From Chloroflexota bacterium (GTDB lineage: Bacteria; Chloroflexota; Anaerolineae; Aggregatilineales; Phototrophicaceae), in the NCBI GenBank assembly GCA_011523615.1, contig WTGJ01000027.1, positions 788,170 to 852,169 on the forward strand: 64,000 bases of DNA. The letters run 5' to 3'. Of the stretch, positions 36,000-44,602 are shown one piece after another (the stretch's first letter is position 1; each line of letters begins with the position of its first letter). Position numbers and translations under genes: made by a program. A model generated the notes under the pieces. The model saw only the letters and a list, made by a program, of their open reading frames with translations, ran no database searches and had not been told where the DNA came from.

Positions 36000-36008
36000 G
36001 TTTCCACT

Positions 36009-36902
36009 CTATTGCTCCGAATCTTGCCTGTCAAATGGGGAAGGTGCCGTTAACTCCTGGAGGGATACCGGCGGTTCGTCCTCTGCCGCGCTGGCAGAAA
36101 CCGCACCACAAACGAGGCAATCTTCCTGCCGATCGATCTGAATCCAATGGGAGCTCTGTGCTGGAGTCGTCACGCCAGGGAAAAATTCAAGGTCACGATT
36201 GGCGATCAATAAGGTGTTGCCTCTCAAGTTCGGCTCACCGTCGTCAGGTTCACTCAGCACCGCCAGAGCAAAGTGGGTTTGCGCTGCTGCCACTCTGACG
36301 ACATCCAGCCATAAACCGGGTTCTGCGCGGAGATCTTGCTCTTCGATCGATAAGCCATAGTCCAACGCTGGCCCTTCCGGTAGTGCTGCGATATCTTCAC
36401 GCAATTGAGCTGCCCAGCAAGCGTAACAGGGACCATATCCCGCCCGAATCCAAACCACATCGCCGCCTTCGCCCCGTTCATAAACCCCGGCATAAATGGC
36501 AGTCAGCTTTCGCTCGAGGCAGACAGCATTCACCTCGAATTTGGTCCTTTCCCCATCCACCCCGACGATGAGTAAATCCAGTTCTGCCAGAGCCTGCCAA
36601 CAATCTTGAATCCGCTTTGGGTAGGTTTTCACGACCGCTTCCGGATTCCGCTGGGCGATCAAAGCAGAGACGGCCGTGACCTTGAGTTGGCCAACAGAAC
36701 GCAAATCACAAACATGCCTCACGACATTTCCCACTTCCATTACATCGTCATCCACCAGGGTAAAATGCCTCACGCCGCTCTTGGCCAAACTGAGCGCGAC
36801 GAATCCTCCCCCTGAACCGAGCCCGACGATGCCTACCTTCGCCTGTTGCAAGCGTTGGAAACGGTTCGAACCGATGCGCTGTTCCACTCGGGACCAATTC
36901 AT
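36009..36902 (-). CDS. E1/ThiF-like adenylating enzyme
   Basis: A 297-residue ThiF/MoeB/E1-fold protein. The nucleotide-binding motif GLGSGGGFVAL is at residues 27-37. VDDDVMEVGNVVRH (50-63) carries the adenylation Asp and the Asn/Arg finger. Two zinc-binding pairs are present: C159-x-x-C162 in GPCYACWAA and C262-x-x-C265. In the family such proteins adenylate the C-terminus of a ubiquitin-like protein. A catalytic transfer Cys is not obvious apart from Cys128 (NAVCLERK) and Cys101. It is preceded by the JAMM protease gene (33-base gap) and an E2-like gene. Confidence 0.88.
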   Translation of the reverse strand: MNWSRVEQRIGSNRFQRLQQAKVGIVGLGSGGGFVALSLAKSGVRHFTLVDDDVMEVGNVVRHVCDLRSVGQLKVTAVSALIAQRNPEAVVKTYPKRIQDCWQALAELDLLIVGVDGERTKFEVNAVCLERKLTAIYAGVYERGEGGDVVWIRAGYGPCYACWAAQLREDIAALPEGPALDYGLSIEEQDLRAEPGLWLDVVRVAAAQTHFALAVLSEPDDGEPNLRGNTLLIANRDLEFFPGVTTPAQSSHWIQIDRQEDCLVCGAVSASAAEDEPPVSLQELTAPSPFDRQDSEQ

Positions 36903-36935
36903 GGGAAATGCCTGTCCTTGCCTGCGGTTTCCAAT

Positions 36936-38129
36936 CTATATCCTTGTCCCAGATATTTCAGTGAATTGATTCAAGTAAGCACTCAAGGATGCCTCGGGAT
37001 TCCATGAGCCGTCACTCATCGGTGCCAACAACCTGCGTGAAGGCCATGCTTCGTGAATTCGTTCATCCAAATGTTCAGATTCAAGCGAGGGATGCAGGGG
37101 CAGCGACCAGATCACCGGCGGTTGCGCTGGATGATCAAATTGTGTTGCGACGAGGATGAGCTGCTGACCATCGGCGCTGGGCATCAGGAGGCAGTATTCG
37201 AGCGGAGCGATGCCATCGGTATTGTGGTAAATCGCTTGAAACATTCGTTGGTCCGCCTGCAAGCAAAACGTTTCATATTGCCAGCGCTCTCGATCGCGCA
37301 AATTCCAGGGCAGCGGCGCCAGATCAGGTATCGAAAAACCGGCGTCCAGATCCACCACCTGAATATCAGCCAGTGATTCGTACTCCCGTGAATGAGGATG
37401 CAGATACCAAAAATCGATCCGCACCTGAAATCCGTCTTCGTCTTCGTGATGGATGCAATTGGGTTCTGGAAAGAGGCGAGATTGGCGCCCATTACTTTCA
37501 TGCAAGGTAACGATGGGTTGCAAAATGAAAGGCAACAGCCATCGTTCGTCGTTCAGTAGTGCCTTGGCGGAATGAAAATCCCCTTGGCTGGGTGACGTCA
37601 TATGGCTGGGATGTTTGTGCCAATCCCCCAGATGTTGCAATCTGCACCGTCCCCAGATTTCATCATGCCGATGATCTTCATCCCAGTTTTCAGCCAGCCA
37701 AAGGAATTGCTCATATTGATCTTCATCGCCCATCTGCACGGTGCCCCATTCGCGAATGGTGCTTTCATCGGGTGCGATGGTGCCCAACACATAGACCGTT
37801 TGCTTCCTTTCGTGGCTCGGCCCTGCATTCAACCCGGCATCATCCGGCAGCACCACGCCGACCAAGGCTTCCCCCGTTTCCAGACTGGGATAATTCCTCG
37901 CCCCCCTTACGATGGCAGCCAAGACCGATCCCTGCAGGACGACTCGGTCGATGGTTTCGTGGATGCCCAATTCCTGCACGCTGATGTGCGGATCCAAACG
38001 GGTATCATCCGGGTTGGTGTAGGCAAAATGAACCAGGAATCCGCGCCAGCCGCGGCCCACCATCCGCCTGAAGAATCGGCCGAATTCCCGGCCATTGAAC
38101 TGGTACACCGTCCGCTCTCGCCTAGCCAT
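36936..38129 (-). CDS. JAB/MPN-domain (JAMM) metalloprotease
   Basis: A 397-residue protein. The complete JAMM motif is visible: Glu84 in LETGEALVG, then H171-K-H173-P174 followed by six residues, Ser181, two residues and Asp184. These are the zinc ligands and catalytic Glu of deubiquitinase-type metalloproteases. The N-terminal 70 residues and the C-terminal region (about 200-397) are unfamiliar. It overlaps the E2-like gene by eight bases and precedes the E1-like gene. In related bacterial operons such proteases trim or remove a ubiquitin-like protein. A standard deconjugating role is inferred from context. Confidence 0.88.
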   Translation of the reverse strand: MARRERTVYQFNGREFGRFFRRMVGRGWRGFLVHFAYTNPDDTRLDPHISVQELGIHETIDRVVLQGSVLAAIVRGARNYPSLETGEALVGVVLPDDAGLNAGPSHERKQTVYVLGTIAPDESTIREWGTVQMGDEDQYEQFLWLAENWDEDHRHDEIWGRCRLQHLGDWHKHPSHMTSPSQGDFHSAKALLNDERWLLPFILQPIVTLHESNGRQSRLFPEPNCIHHEDEDGFQVRIDFWYLHPHSREYESLADIQVVDLDAGFSIPDLAPLPWNLRDRERWQYETFCLQADQRMFQAIYHNTDGIAPLEYCLLMPSADGQQLILVATQFDHPAQPPVIWSLPLHPSLESEHLDERIHEAWPSRRLLAPMSDGSWNPEASLSAYLNQFTEISGTRI

Positions 38130-38676
38130 TGCGTTTGCGTTTTTCTAGATTCTTGGGCAGCACACTTTCTTCCTGGCCCGGCCAGCGATCGGTCGCCAAC
38201 CAAGTGTAATAGGCATACAACCACTGAATGGCCCAGCCGGCAATGGTTACAACGGTGGAGCGGCTCGGATTCCAACCATGGGAAACTCCATCCCGTTGTT
38301 GATAAAGGCACAGTTCGCCATCGATGTATTGATGCACCTTTGAGCGGATTTGCGGTCGATCACAATACGCTTCCGGAGCGGAAGCCGGGTAATCCGTGGG
38401 ATGTACGATCCGCAACAGATGTTCGCGCGGATTTTCTGGCGTATCCAGGTTGATCACCACTTCACCCACCCAGCAGATTTTCCCTTTGTGTTTTCCTCTG
38501 TTGGATAGCTCCAACTGGAAGGTGTCGCCAAAAGCCTTGCGCATCGCCTGTGCTTCGAGCTGCAACCGCCTGGTCGTGACATCCTTCGTGCCCCACCACG
38601 CTTTTTTCATATACGACCAGTCATCCAGTTTGGTTTCACCGGGCATCATACCAAAACTGATTGCATATTTCAGCAA
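38122..38676 (-). CDS. E2/UBC-like conjugating enzyme
   Basis: About 184 residues from a TTG at 38676 (GGAAGGG site six bases upstream; an in-frame GTG at 38694 lacks one). The pattern fits bacterial E2-like families. There are beta strands with WVGEVVINLDTPENP, the HPTDYPASAPEAY segment (Y-P-x-x-x-P), H115 in KVHQYIDG, then the presumed catalytic Cys123 in GELCLY, a Trp residue in HGWNP, and a C-terminal helix ending WLATDRWPG, a tail seen in prokaryotic E2 families beside JAMM genes. It is the first gene of the operon. It would carry an activated modifier as a thioester. Confidence 0.82.
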   Translation of the reverse strand: MLKYAISFGMMPGETKLDDWSYMKKAWWGTKDVTTRRLQLEAQAMRKAFGDTFQLELSNRGKHKGKICWVGEVVINLDTPENPREHLLRIVHPTDYPASAPEAYCDRPQIRSKVHQYIDGELCLYQQRDGVSHGWNPSRSTVVTIAGWAIQWLYAYYTWLATDRWPGQEESVLPKNLEKRKRNG

Positions 38677-38727
38677 TCGTTGCCCTTCCCGCACCGAGCT
38701 GCTGCAGGAGATTCCTATTTGTTAACC

Positions 38728-38877
38728 TCAGGTAAAGAATAATGGGCCCAGCAAATATTTGGGAATCGCCGTTTCGTGAGCCGTATTAACCTGAGCCGCA
38801 CTGCCGGTGAACCCGATGGCGTGGATTCTGTGTTCCAACCCCAACAAAATCAGCGTATCGTATTTTTCATAGGAGCA
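38728..38877 (-). pseudogene. Open, coding-like stretch without ATG (possible gene remnant)
   Basis: 49 codons are open on the minus strand, ending at TGA 38730-38728, between the E2-like gene and the divergent iron-transporter gene. The translation includes LILLGLEHRIHAIGFTGSA and VNTAHETAIPKYLLGPL, which looks protein-like. It begins right after two stop codons, has no ATG or GTG and no ribosome site; only TTG codons could start it. It may be a decayed gene fragment or an intergenic sequence that happens to be open. I do not recognise it. Confidence 0.3.
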
Positions 38878-38882
38878 TCATC

Positions 38883-39890
38883 ATTCGTACATTCACGGTG
38901 GCAATGCTGGTTGCAGGATTGCTGCTCAGCATGATCTCCCCCAACAGCGCGCAAGAAATGAGTGAGCCGCTGGTCATCTATTCCGGCCGCAGCCAGAGCC
39001 TGGTCGAACCCATCTTCAACCGCTTTTCAGAAGATACCGGCATCCCAATCGAAGTTCGCTATGCCGGCACGACCGAGTTGGCGGCCACCATCCTGGAAGA
39101 AGGTGATGCGAGCCCGGCGGATGTCTTCGTCGCACAGGATGCCGGCGCCCTGGGTGCATTGGCCTATGCCGGTCGGCTGGCCGCACTTCCTTCGGACATC
39201 ACCGAACGAGTGGAAGCCCGCTTCCAATCCCCCGCTGGTTTATGGATCGGCCTTTCCGGACGAGCGCGGGTACTCGTGTATGACACCGAACAAGTGACCC
39301 CGGATCAACTGCCGGCTTCCCTGCTCGACCTGACGGGCGAAGAATGGCGCGGCCGCGTTGGTTGGGCACCCACCAATGCCTCGTTCCAGGCCAACGTGAC
39401 TGCCATGCGTGCACTCTGGGGCGAAGAAGTGACGGAAACTTGGCTGAAAGATATGATCGCCAATGACGTCCGCGTCTACCCCAAGAACACCCCCATCGTC
39501 CAGGCGGCGATCGATGGCGAAATCGCGGTGGGTTTGGTGAACCACTATTATCTGTATCGCTTCTTGGCGGAAGACCCCAGTGTAACCGCGGCTCTGCATT
39601 ACTTCCCGAATGGCGACGCCGGTACACTGGTCAATATCGCCGGAGCAGCCATTTTGAATACCAGCGAGAATCAAGGGCTGGCTCAGCGCTTCATCCTGTA
39701 TCTCCTGGGTGCAGGCGCCCAGACTTACTTCGCAGAAGAAACCTACGAGTATCCCCTTGCGGGTGGCGTTGAACCCTCCGTTGACCTGGTGTCGTTGGCG
39801 GAGATCGAGGTGCCGGATCTGGATCTATCCGATCTGGCCGATCTCGCAGGCACGGTCCGACTATTGACCACCGTCGGTGCCCTCCCCTAA
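38883..39890 (+). CDS. Ferric-iron-type ABC transporter substrate-binding protein (probable ATT start)
   Basis: About 335 residues. The only conventional start in frame is a GTG at 38898, which lacks a ribosome site and gives a signal peptide with no positive residue. AGGAG at 38871-38875 is correctly spaced for an ATT at 38883, giving (M)RTFTVAMLVAGLLLSMIS and cleavage near NSAQ-E. No ATG, GTG or TTG exists between the upstream stop at 38808-38810 and 38898. The mature protein matches FbpA/AfuA-type binders (PLVIYSGRSQSLVEPIFNRF, DASPADVFVAQDAGALG, VNHYYLYRF with the paired Tyr iron ligands). It brings iron to the permease encoded next. Confidence 0.88.
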   Translation: MRTFTVAMLVAGLLLSMISPNSAQEMSEPLVIYSGRSQSLVEPIFNRFSEDTGIPIEVRYAGTTELAATILEEGDASPADVFVAQDAGALGALAYAGRLAALPSDITERVEARFQSPAGLWIGLSGRARVLVYDTEQVTPDQLPASLLDLTGEEWRGRVGWAPTNASFQANVTAMRALWGEEVTETWLKDMIANDVRVYPKNTPIVQAAIDGEIAVGLVNHYYLYRFLAEDPSVTAALHYFPNGDAGTLVNIAGAAILNTSENQGLAQRFILYLLGAGAQTYFAEETYEYPLAGGVEPSVDLVSLAEIEVPDLDLSDLADLAGTVRLLTTVGALP

Positions 39891-39927
39891 CGCTTTGACG
39901 CCAGTAGTGAAGGAAGACCCAATCCGC

Positions 39928-41577
39928 ATGACCGATGCACCGTCGGTCGTGCGGCATTGGGGGAACCGAATTCGTTTCCCTCGCTATTCGCTGCTGGCCA
40001 CCCCGTTGCAGTGGGTTGCCACTCTAGTGGTTGCCGTTGCGATGCTGCCGATGGCTTATTTGCTTTGGCGAGCGCGGGAAACGATTGGCTCGGATCACAT
40101 CGACTTCTTACTCACCGCCAACACGTTGCGCATCATCGGCAACAGCATCCTGCTCACCGCCGCCGTAGCCATCAGCGCTTCGATCATCAGCATACCCCTG
40201 GCCTGGTTGACCACGCATTCGGATCTGCCCGGCCGGCAAATCTGGCTGGTTTTGGGCTTGTTACCCTTGGCGATTCCTTCATATCTGGGTGCGGTGACGT
40301 TGACGTTGGCACTCGGCCCTCGTGGATTGCTGCAGGGATGGTTGGAACCGTTGGGAGTCAGTCGTCTGCCGGAAATATATGGTTTCAGCGGTGCCTGGCT
40401 GAGCCTGACTCTCTTCACTTTTCCTTATGTCTTATTGCCGGTTCGGGCCGCTTTTCTCAACATGGACCCGGCAATGGAAGAAATGGCACGTTCGCTGGGG
40501 AGCAATCGCTGGCGCATTTTCTGGCGCATCACTTTTCCGCTGTTGCGCCCTTCCCTGGCGGTCGGCATGTTGTTGACTTCGCTGTACACCTTGAGTGATT
40601 TCGGTGCCGTTTCGGTGATGCAATTCACGACCTTCACCCGGGCGATCTACGTGCAATATGGGCTGCCATTTTTTGGCCGGGCCAGTGCGGCTTTCCTGTC
40701 GCTGATATTGATGGCGCTCGCCCTGTCATTGTTCCTGTTGGAACGGCGCATCTCCAGCCGTTTGCAACACTTCCGCGATATCAGTGGTGCCCGCCGGCCC
40801 AGCAAAACAGTGCAGCTGGGTCGATGGAAATACGCCGCGCTCACCTTCTGCACGTTCATCATCAGCCTGAGCGTGCTGATCCCCATCGTCGTTCTGATTT
40901 CCTGGCTCGGTCGTCACAAACCGGCTTACGCATTGCCGCTGGATTTACCCACCCTCACCCAAAACACATTGGGGGTGGCAGCACTTACCGCTTGCCTGGC
41001 CGCCATCGCCACCCTACCGGTGGCTTATCTGGTGATCCGATCCCCCAGCCAATGGAACCGTGTGCTGTATCGTCTGGCATTTTTGCCCAATGCCTTGCCG
41101 GGCATCGTCATCGCGCTCTCATTGATATTCTTCTCCACCCGGCACTTGCTATCAATCTACCAGACTCTTCCCTTGCTGCTCCTGGGCTATGGCATCCGTT
41201 TCATGCCATTGAGCCTCGGTTCGACGCGGAATGCGCTGGCGAGCGTGAATTTGCGCTACGAAGAGGCAGCACGAGGCCTGGGTGCCATTCCTTTGCGGGC
41301 GCTATGGCGCATCACCCTCCCTTTGGCGCGCAGCGGCATCCTGGCCGGCATGGCACTCATATTCCTGAACGTGGTCAAAGAACTCCCCACCACTTTGCTG
41401 TTATCACCCACGGGTTTCCAAACGTATGCGACTTACATCTGGAATTCCTACGACGAAGCGATATTCTCGCAGATTGCGTTGCCGGGTCTGATCCTGATCG
41501 CTTTATGTGCATTGAGTCTCATCCCCGTATTTGCCTGGGATCGGTTGTTGCGCAAAGGAAATGGACACTCACTTTGA
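39928..41577 (+). CDS. Ferric-iron-type ABC transporter permease (fused two-domain)
   Basis: About 549 residues with roughly 12 membrane helices in two homologous halves, as in FbpB/AfuB. Each half carries an EAA-type ATPase-coupling loop: MEEMARSLGSNRWRIFWRIT and YEEAARGLGAIPLRALWRIT. It starts 37 bases after the binding-protein stop (ATG at 39928, GGAAG upstream) and is followed after six bases by the ATPase gene. It forms the cytoplasmic-membrane channel for iron. Confidence 0.92.
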   Translation: MTDAPSVVRHWGNRIRFPRYSLLATPLQWVATLVVAVAMLPMAYLLWRARETIGSDHIDFLLTANTLRIIGNSILLTAAVAISASIISIPLAWLTTHSDLPGRQIWLVLGLLPLAIPSYLGAVTLTLALGPRGLLQGWLEPLGVSRLPEIYGFSGAWLSLTLFTFPYVLLPVRAAFLNMDPAMEEMARSLGSNRWRIFWRITFPLLRPSLAVGMLLTSLYTLSDFGAVSVMQFTTFTRAIYVQYGLPFFGRASAAFLSLILMALALSLFLLERRISSRLQHFRDISGARRPSKTVQLGRWKYAALTFCTFIISLSVLIPIVVLISWLGRHKPAYALPLDLPTLTQNTLGVAALTACLAAIATLPVAYLVIRSPSQWNRVLYRLAFLPNALPGIVIALSLIFFSTRHLLSIYQTLPLLLLGYGIRFMPLSLGSTRNALASVNLRYEEAARGLGAIPLRALWRITLPLARSGILAGMALIFLNVVKELPTTLLLSPTGFQTYATYIWNSYDEAIFSQIALPGLILIALCALSLIPVFAWDRLLRKGNGHSL

Positions 41578-41583
41578 TTTATC

Positions 41584-42633
41584 ATGACTGAGGCCCTGCG
41601 CTGTGAACGCTTAACCAAAACTTACGCAAGCCAAATTGCCATCCAGGATTTGTCATTTGCCGTTTCCCCTGGCGAATGGGTGACTTTGCTCGGCCCGAGT
41701 GGTTGCGGTAAAACGACCACCCTGCGCTTGATCATGGGCTTTGAACAGCCGGATCGGGGTCGGATTTTCATTGATGATGAAGCAGTCGTCGATCGAGGAA
41801 TGCAGCTGCCGCCGGAAAAACGCAGCGTGGGTATGGTGTTCCAGGAGTACGCCTTATTCCCTCATCTCACCGCTCAGCAAAACATCGCCTTCGGCATCCC
41901 CAAGCATGAGCAGCCGGAACAACGGGTGTATGAGCTACTGGAGCTGATGGAGCTTGAAGATTATGCCGATCGATATCCTCATGAACTTTCGGGCGGCCAA
42001 CAGCAACGGGTCGCGCTGGCTCGTGCACTGGCTCCAGCCCCGCGATTGATTCTATTGGATGAGCCATTTTCCAACCTAGATTTTGCTTTGCGCGCGCACG
42101 TCAGGAGAGACGTCTTGCGCATCTTGAAAGAAGCCAACGCAACTTGCATCTTCGTGACGCACGATCAGCAAGAAGCATTCAGCTTATCCACCCGCGTCGC
42201 CGTGATGATGGCTGGCCACATCGCTCAGATGGGCACTCCTTCTGATGTCTACTTGCGCCCGAATTCACGGCAAGTGGCCAACTTCGTCACCGAGGCCAAT
42301 TACCTTCCCGGTGAAGCCACCGGCTATAGCGTCGATTGCCTGTTCGGGCGGCTGCCTTTGGTTCACCCGCAGAAAGGACCGGTCGATGTGATGATCCATC
42401 CGGAGCAAGTGGAATTGAATCCTGTGATTCCGGATGATTCGCCGACCTTGGTCTTACCGGTGGTGGTCAGTTGGAATGAATATTATGGTCATGATCAGCG
42501 GATTGGGTTGCGGACAGCGGAAGGAACGGAAATCGTCGCCCGAAGCGATTCCATCAGCACATTCCCGCCGCAATCCGTTTGGCATGCCCGCGTCACCACC
42601 CCGGTGTTGGCATTTTCTCGCGCTGTAGGTTAG
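41584..42633 (+). CDS. Ferric-iron-type ABC transporter ATP-binding protein
   Basis: A 349-residue ATPase of the FbpC/PotA-like class. Walker A is GPSGCGKTTTLRLI, the Q loop is VFQEYALFPHLT, the signature is [15 protein letters not shown], Walker B is LILLDEPFSNLD and the switch His is in VTHDQQEA. The C-terminal regulatory (TOBE-like) domain follows from residue about 240. It ends in an overlap of four bases with the convergent sulfatase-modifying-factor-like gene. Confidence 0.92.
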   Translation: MTEALRCERLTKTYASQIAIQDLSFAVSPGEWVTLLGPSGCGKTTTLRLIMGFEQPDRGRIFIDDEAVVDRGMQLPPEKRSVGMVFQEYALFPHLTAQQNIAFGIPKHEQPEQRVYELLELMELEDYADRYPHELSGGQQQRVALARALAPAPRLILLDEPFSNLDFALRAHVRRDVLRILKEANATCIFVTHDQQEAFSLSTRVAVMMAGHIAQMGTPSDVYLRPNSRQVANFVTEANYLPGEATGYSVDCLFGRLPLVHPQKGPVDVMIHPEQVELNPVIPDDSPTLVLPVVVSWNEYYGHDQRIGLRTAEGTEIVARSDSISTFPPQSVWHARVTTPVLAFSRAVG

Positions 42634-43964
42634 GGGGCTTCACGGGTGGCAGGCAAAGGAGGCAAGGCCGGCGCACCTTCATCATCCGGCAAGGTCGGGG
42701 TTTGGATCGGGGCCGTCTCTACGGTCGCGTCGTTGGCGGGAATTTGCGCATCGATATCTTCCACACAGCGGAAGCCCACATCCAATCGCGCCACATTGGG
42801 TGCATAATCTTGCCGATGCATCGTGCGCAAGAAGAAAGGCATCGTATCCCAACTCCCTCCCCGTGCCACTTTCGTGATGCCATTGACCGGACCGCTTGGA
42901 TTCAGGAGCACCTGAGACTGTGATTGCGCTTCCTGCAAAGAATAGTAATCGGAGCGATACCAATCCTGCACCCATTCGGCGACATTGCCCGCCATATCCA
43001 TGATGCCGTATGGGCTGGCGCCCAGATTGCCATAGCTGCCCACCGTAACCGCGCCAACCGCTGCGGTCGTCGGTCGGTTGGATTTTGCCAGGTTCGTATC
43101 CCAATAATCCCCCCAGGGATAGATGTAATTCGATGCGCCTCGAGCAGCGCGCTCCCACTCCGCTTCTGTGGGCAAGCGCCGCCCGATCGCTTCGCAATAC
43201 GCCTGGGCACCATACCAGGTCACATTGGTCACCGGTAGATTCTCTACGAAAGCATCACGGACGAGATAATCGAAGCCGTTGAACAGCACATAACTGTTGG
43301 CTTCTTCATTGGACGTCGCCAAGCATAGTTCCGCACCACAGGCCCGCAAATGACTGTTGGGGCCGAGCGCATTGAGGAAAGCCAGGTATTGGCCATAACT
43401 CACTTCCGTAATTTCCATCCGAAACGCATCGACTGTGATGCTGTGTTGGGGCATCGAATCGATCCCGTATTCGGCGATGCAGGTCCCCCCATCTTGCAGG
43501 CAAGCGTTCACGGCTGCCGCAAGCTCGCTGGGATGGGTGCCCATGCGAAATGTCCCGCCATCGATCTGGCGAACTGCGCTGCGGCGTTCCAGTAACGCCA
43601 CGTTGTTCAAGGCGGGATCCGCCGAAGTACCTGGAAGGTCATCTCTCATTACGGTGGGAACGGTGGTTGCGGTCATGGGCACTGCAGTTGCGGTCGGTTG
43701 CAATAAAGGGGTTGGGCGGATGGGTTCTGCGGTTGCCGTTACGACCCAAGGAGTCTGCGAGGGTGCTGGCAGGGCAAACGAATCTTGCGTTGCGGTCACC
43801 ACTACCCTGCGTTCCGTTGGCGCCCCAATGAATGCGAGTTCCAAGGTGAGCCCGGCGAGAAACAGCACGATCGAACAACCAAACGCGAGCACCGCACCCA
43901 ACACAAACCAGCGCCAGGCACCCCCTCCTTCACGACGCTTTGACAAGTTGCGTGATAGACTCAT
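42630..43964 (-). CDS. SUMF1/FGE-sulfatase-family protein with membrane anchor, catalytic Cys pair missing
   Basis: A 444-residue protein. One membrane helix lies near residues 19-40, then a Pro/Thr-rich linker (about 45-115), then a formylglycine-generating-enzyme fold (MGTHPSELAAAVNAC, NVTWYGAQAYCEAIGRRLPT with EAEWERAARG, GNVAEWVQDWYRSDYY, RGGSWDTMPFFLRTMHRQ, VGFRCVED). The two copper-binding catalytic Cys of true FGEs, which lie just after RGGS, are not there (DTMPFFL instead), so sulfatase activation is unlikely. It probably has an extracytoplasmic structural or binding role. It is convergent with the iron-transport operon. Confidence 0.85.
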   Translation of the reverse strand: MSLSRNLSKRREGGGAWRWFVLGAVLAFGCSIVLFLAGLTLELAFIGAPTERRVVVTATQDSFALPAPSQTPWVVTATAEPIRPTPLLQPTATAVPMTATTVPTVMRDDLPGTSADPALNNVALLERRSAVRQIDGGTFRMGTHPSELAAAVNACLQDGGTCIAEYGIDSMPQHSITVDAFRMEITEVSYGQYLAFLNALGPNSHLRACGAELCLATSNEEANSYVLFNGFDYLVRDAFVENLPVTNVTWYGAQAYCEAIGRRLPTEAEWERAARGASNYIYPWGDYWDTNLAKSNRPTTAAVGAVTVGSYGNLGASPYGIMDMAGNVAEWVQDWYRSDYYSLQEAQSQSQVLLNPSGPVNGITKVARGGSWDTMPFFLRTMHRQDYAPNVARLDVGFRCVEDIDAQIPANDATVETAPIQTPTLPDDEGAPALPPLPATREAP

Positions 43965-44002
43965 GATCGTAGCCGAAATGCATACCTGTGACCGGGGCTG
44001 TA

Positions 44003-44075
<73 letters not shown>

Positions 44076-44122
44076 TTCGAAACGGGATTATAACGGATTG
44101 CTATATCACTGACTAGCGAAAC

Positions 44123-44581
44123 CTAAGCCAAAAGCAACTGATGAGCTCGTTCCACACTCTGGGCAGGTTGGATATCCAGCTCTGCCATTTCGATCACACC
44201 GTCTTCATCGATCAACCAATGCGAGCGAATCACACCCATGGATTTGCGGCCATCCATTTCTCGTTCACCCCAGGCGCCCCAGGCCACCAATACCTGATGA
44301 TTCATATCGGAAAGCAAGTCGTAGGGCAATGATTCCTCTTCGCGCCATTTCTTCAGTACCGCTGGCGGATCCGGACTGATGCCAAAAACCAGCGCATTGG
44401 CTGCCTGAAGCTGTGGATGGGCATCACGCAGACCGCAAGCTTGCTTCGTGCAACCAGGCGTCGCCGCTTTGGGATAGGCGAACAGCAAAATACGCTGGCC
44501 GCGGAAGTCGCTCAATCGTATGGTCTGGCCATCTTGATTGGCTAAGGCGAAATCAGGTGCTTTTTCCCCAACATCAGGCAT
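44123..44581 (-). CDS. bcp: Peroxiredoxin, Bcp/PrxQ type
   Basis: About 152 residues. The ATG at 44581 has a GAGGAG site at seven bases; an upstream in-frame Met is less well placed. The motif YPKAATPGCTKQACGLRD carries the peroxidatic Cys (PGCT) and a second Cys five residues later (QAC), the Bcp/PrxQ arrangement. It reduces hydroperoxides using thioredoxin-like donors. It is followed downstream by tRNA-Gln and preceded by the epimerase gene. Confidence 0.93.
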   Translation of the reverse strand: MPDVGEKAPDFALANQDGQTIRLSDFRGQRILLFAYPKAATPGCTKQACGLRDAHPQLQAANALVFGISPDPPAVLKKWREEESLPYDLLSDMNHQVLVAWGAWGEREMDGRKSMGVIRSHWLIDEDGVIEMAELDIQPAQSVERAHQLLLA

Positions 44582-44602
44582 GAAGGATCTCCTCAACTGC
44601 TT

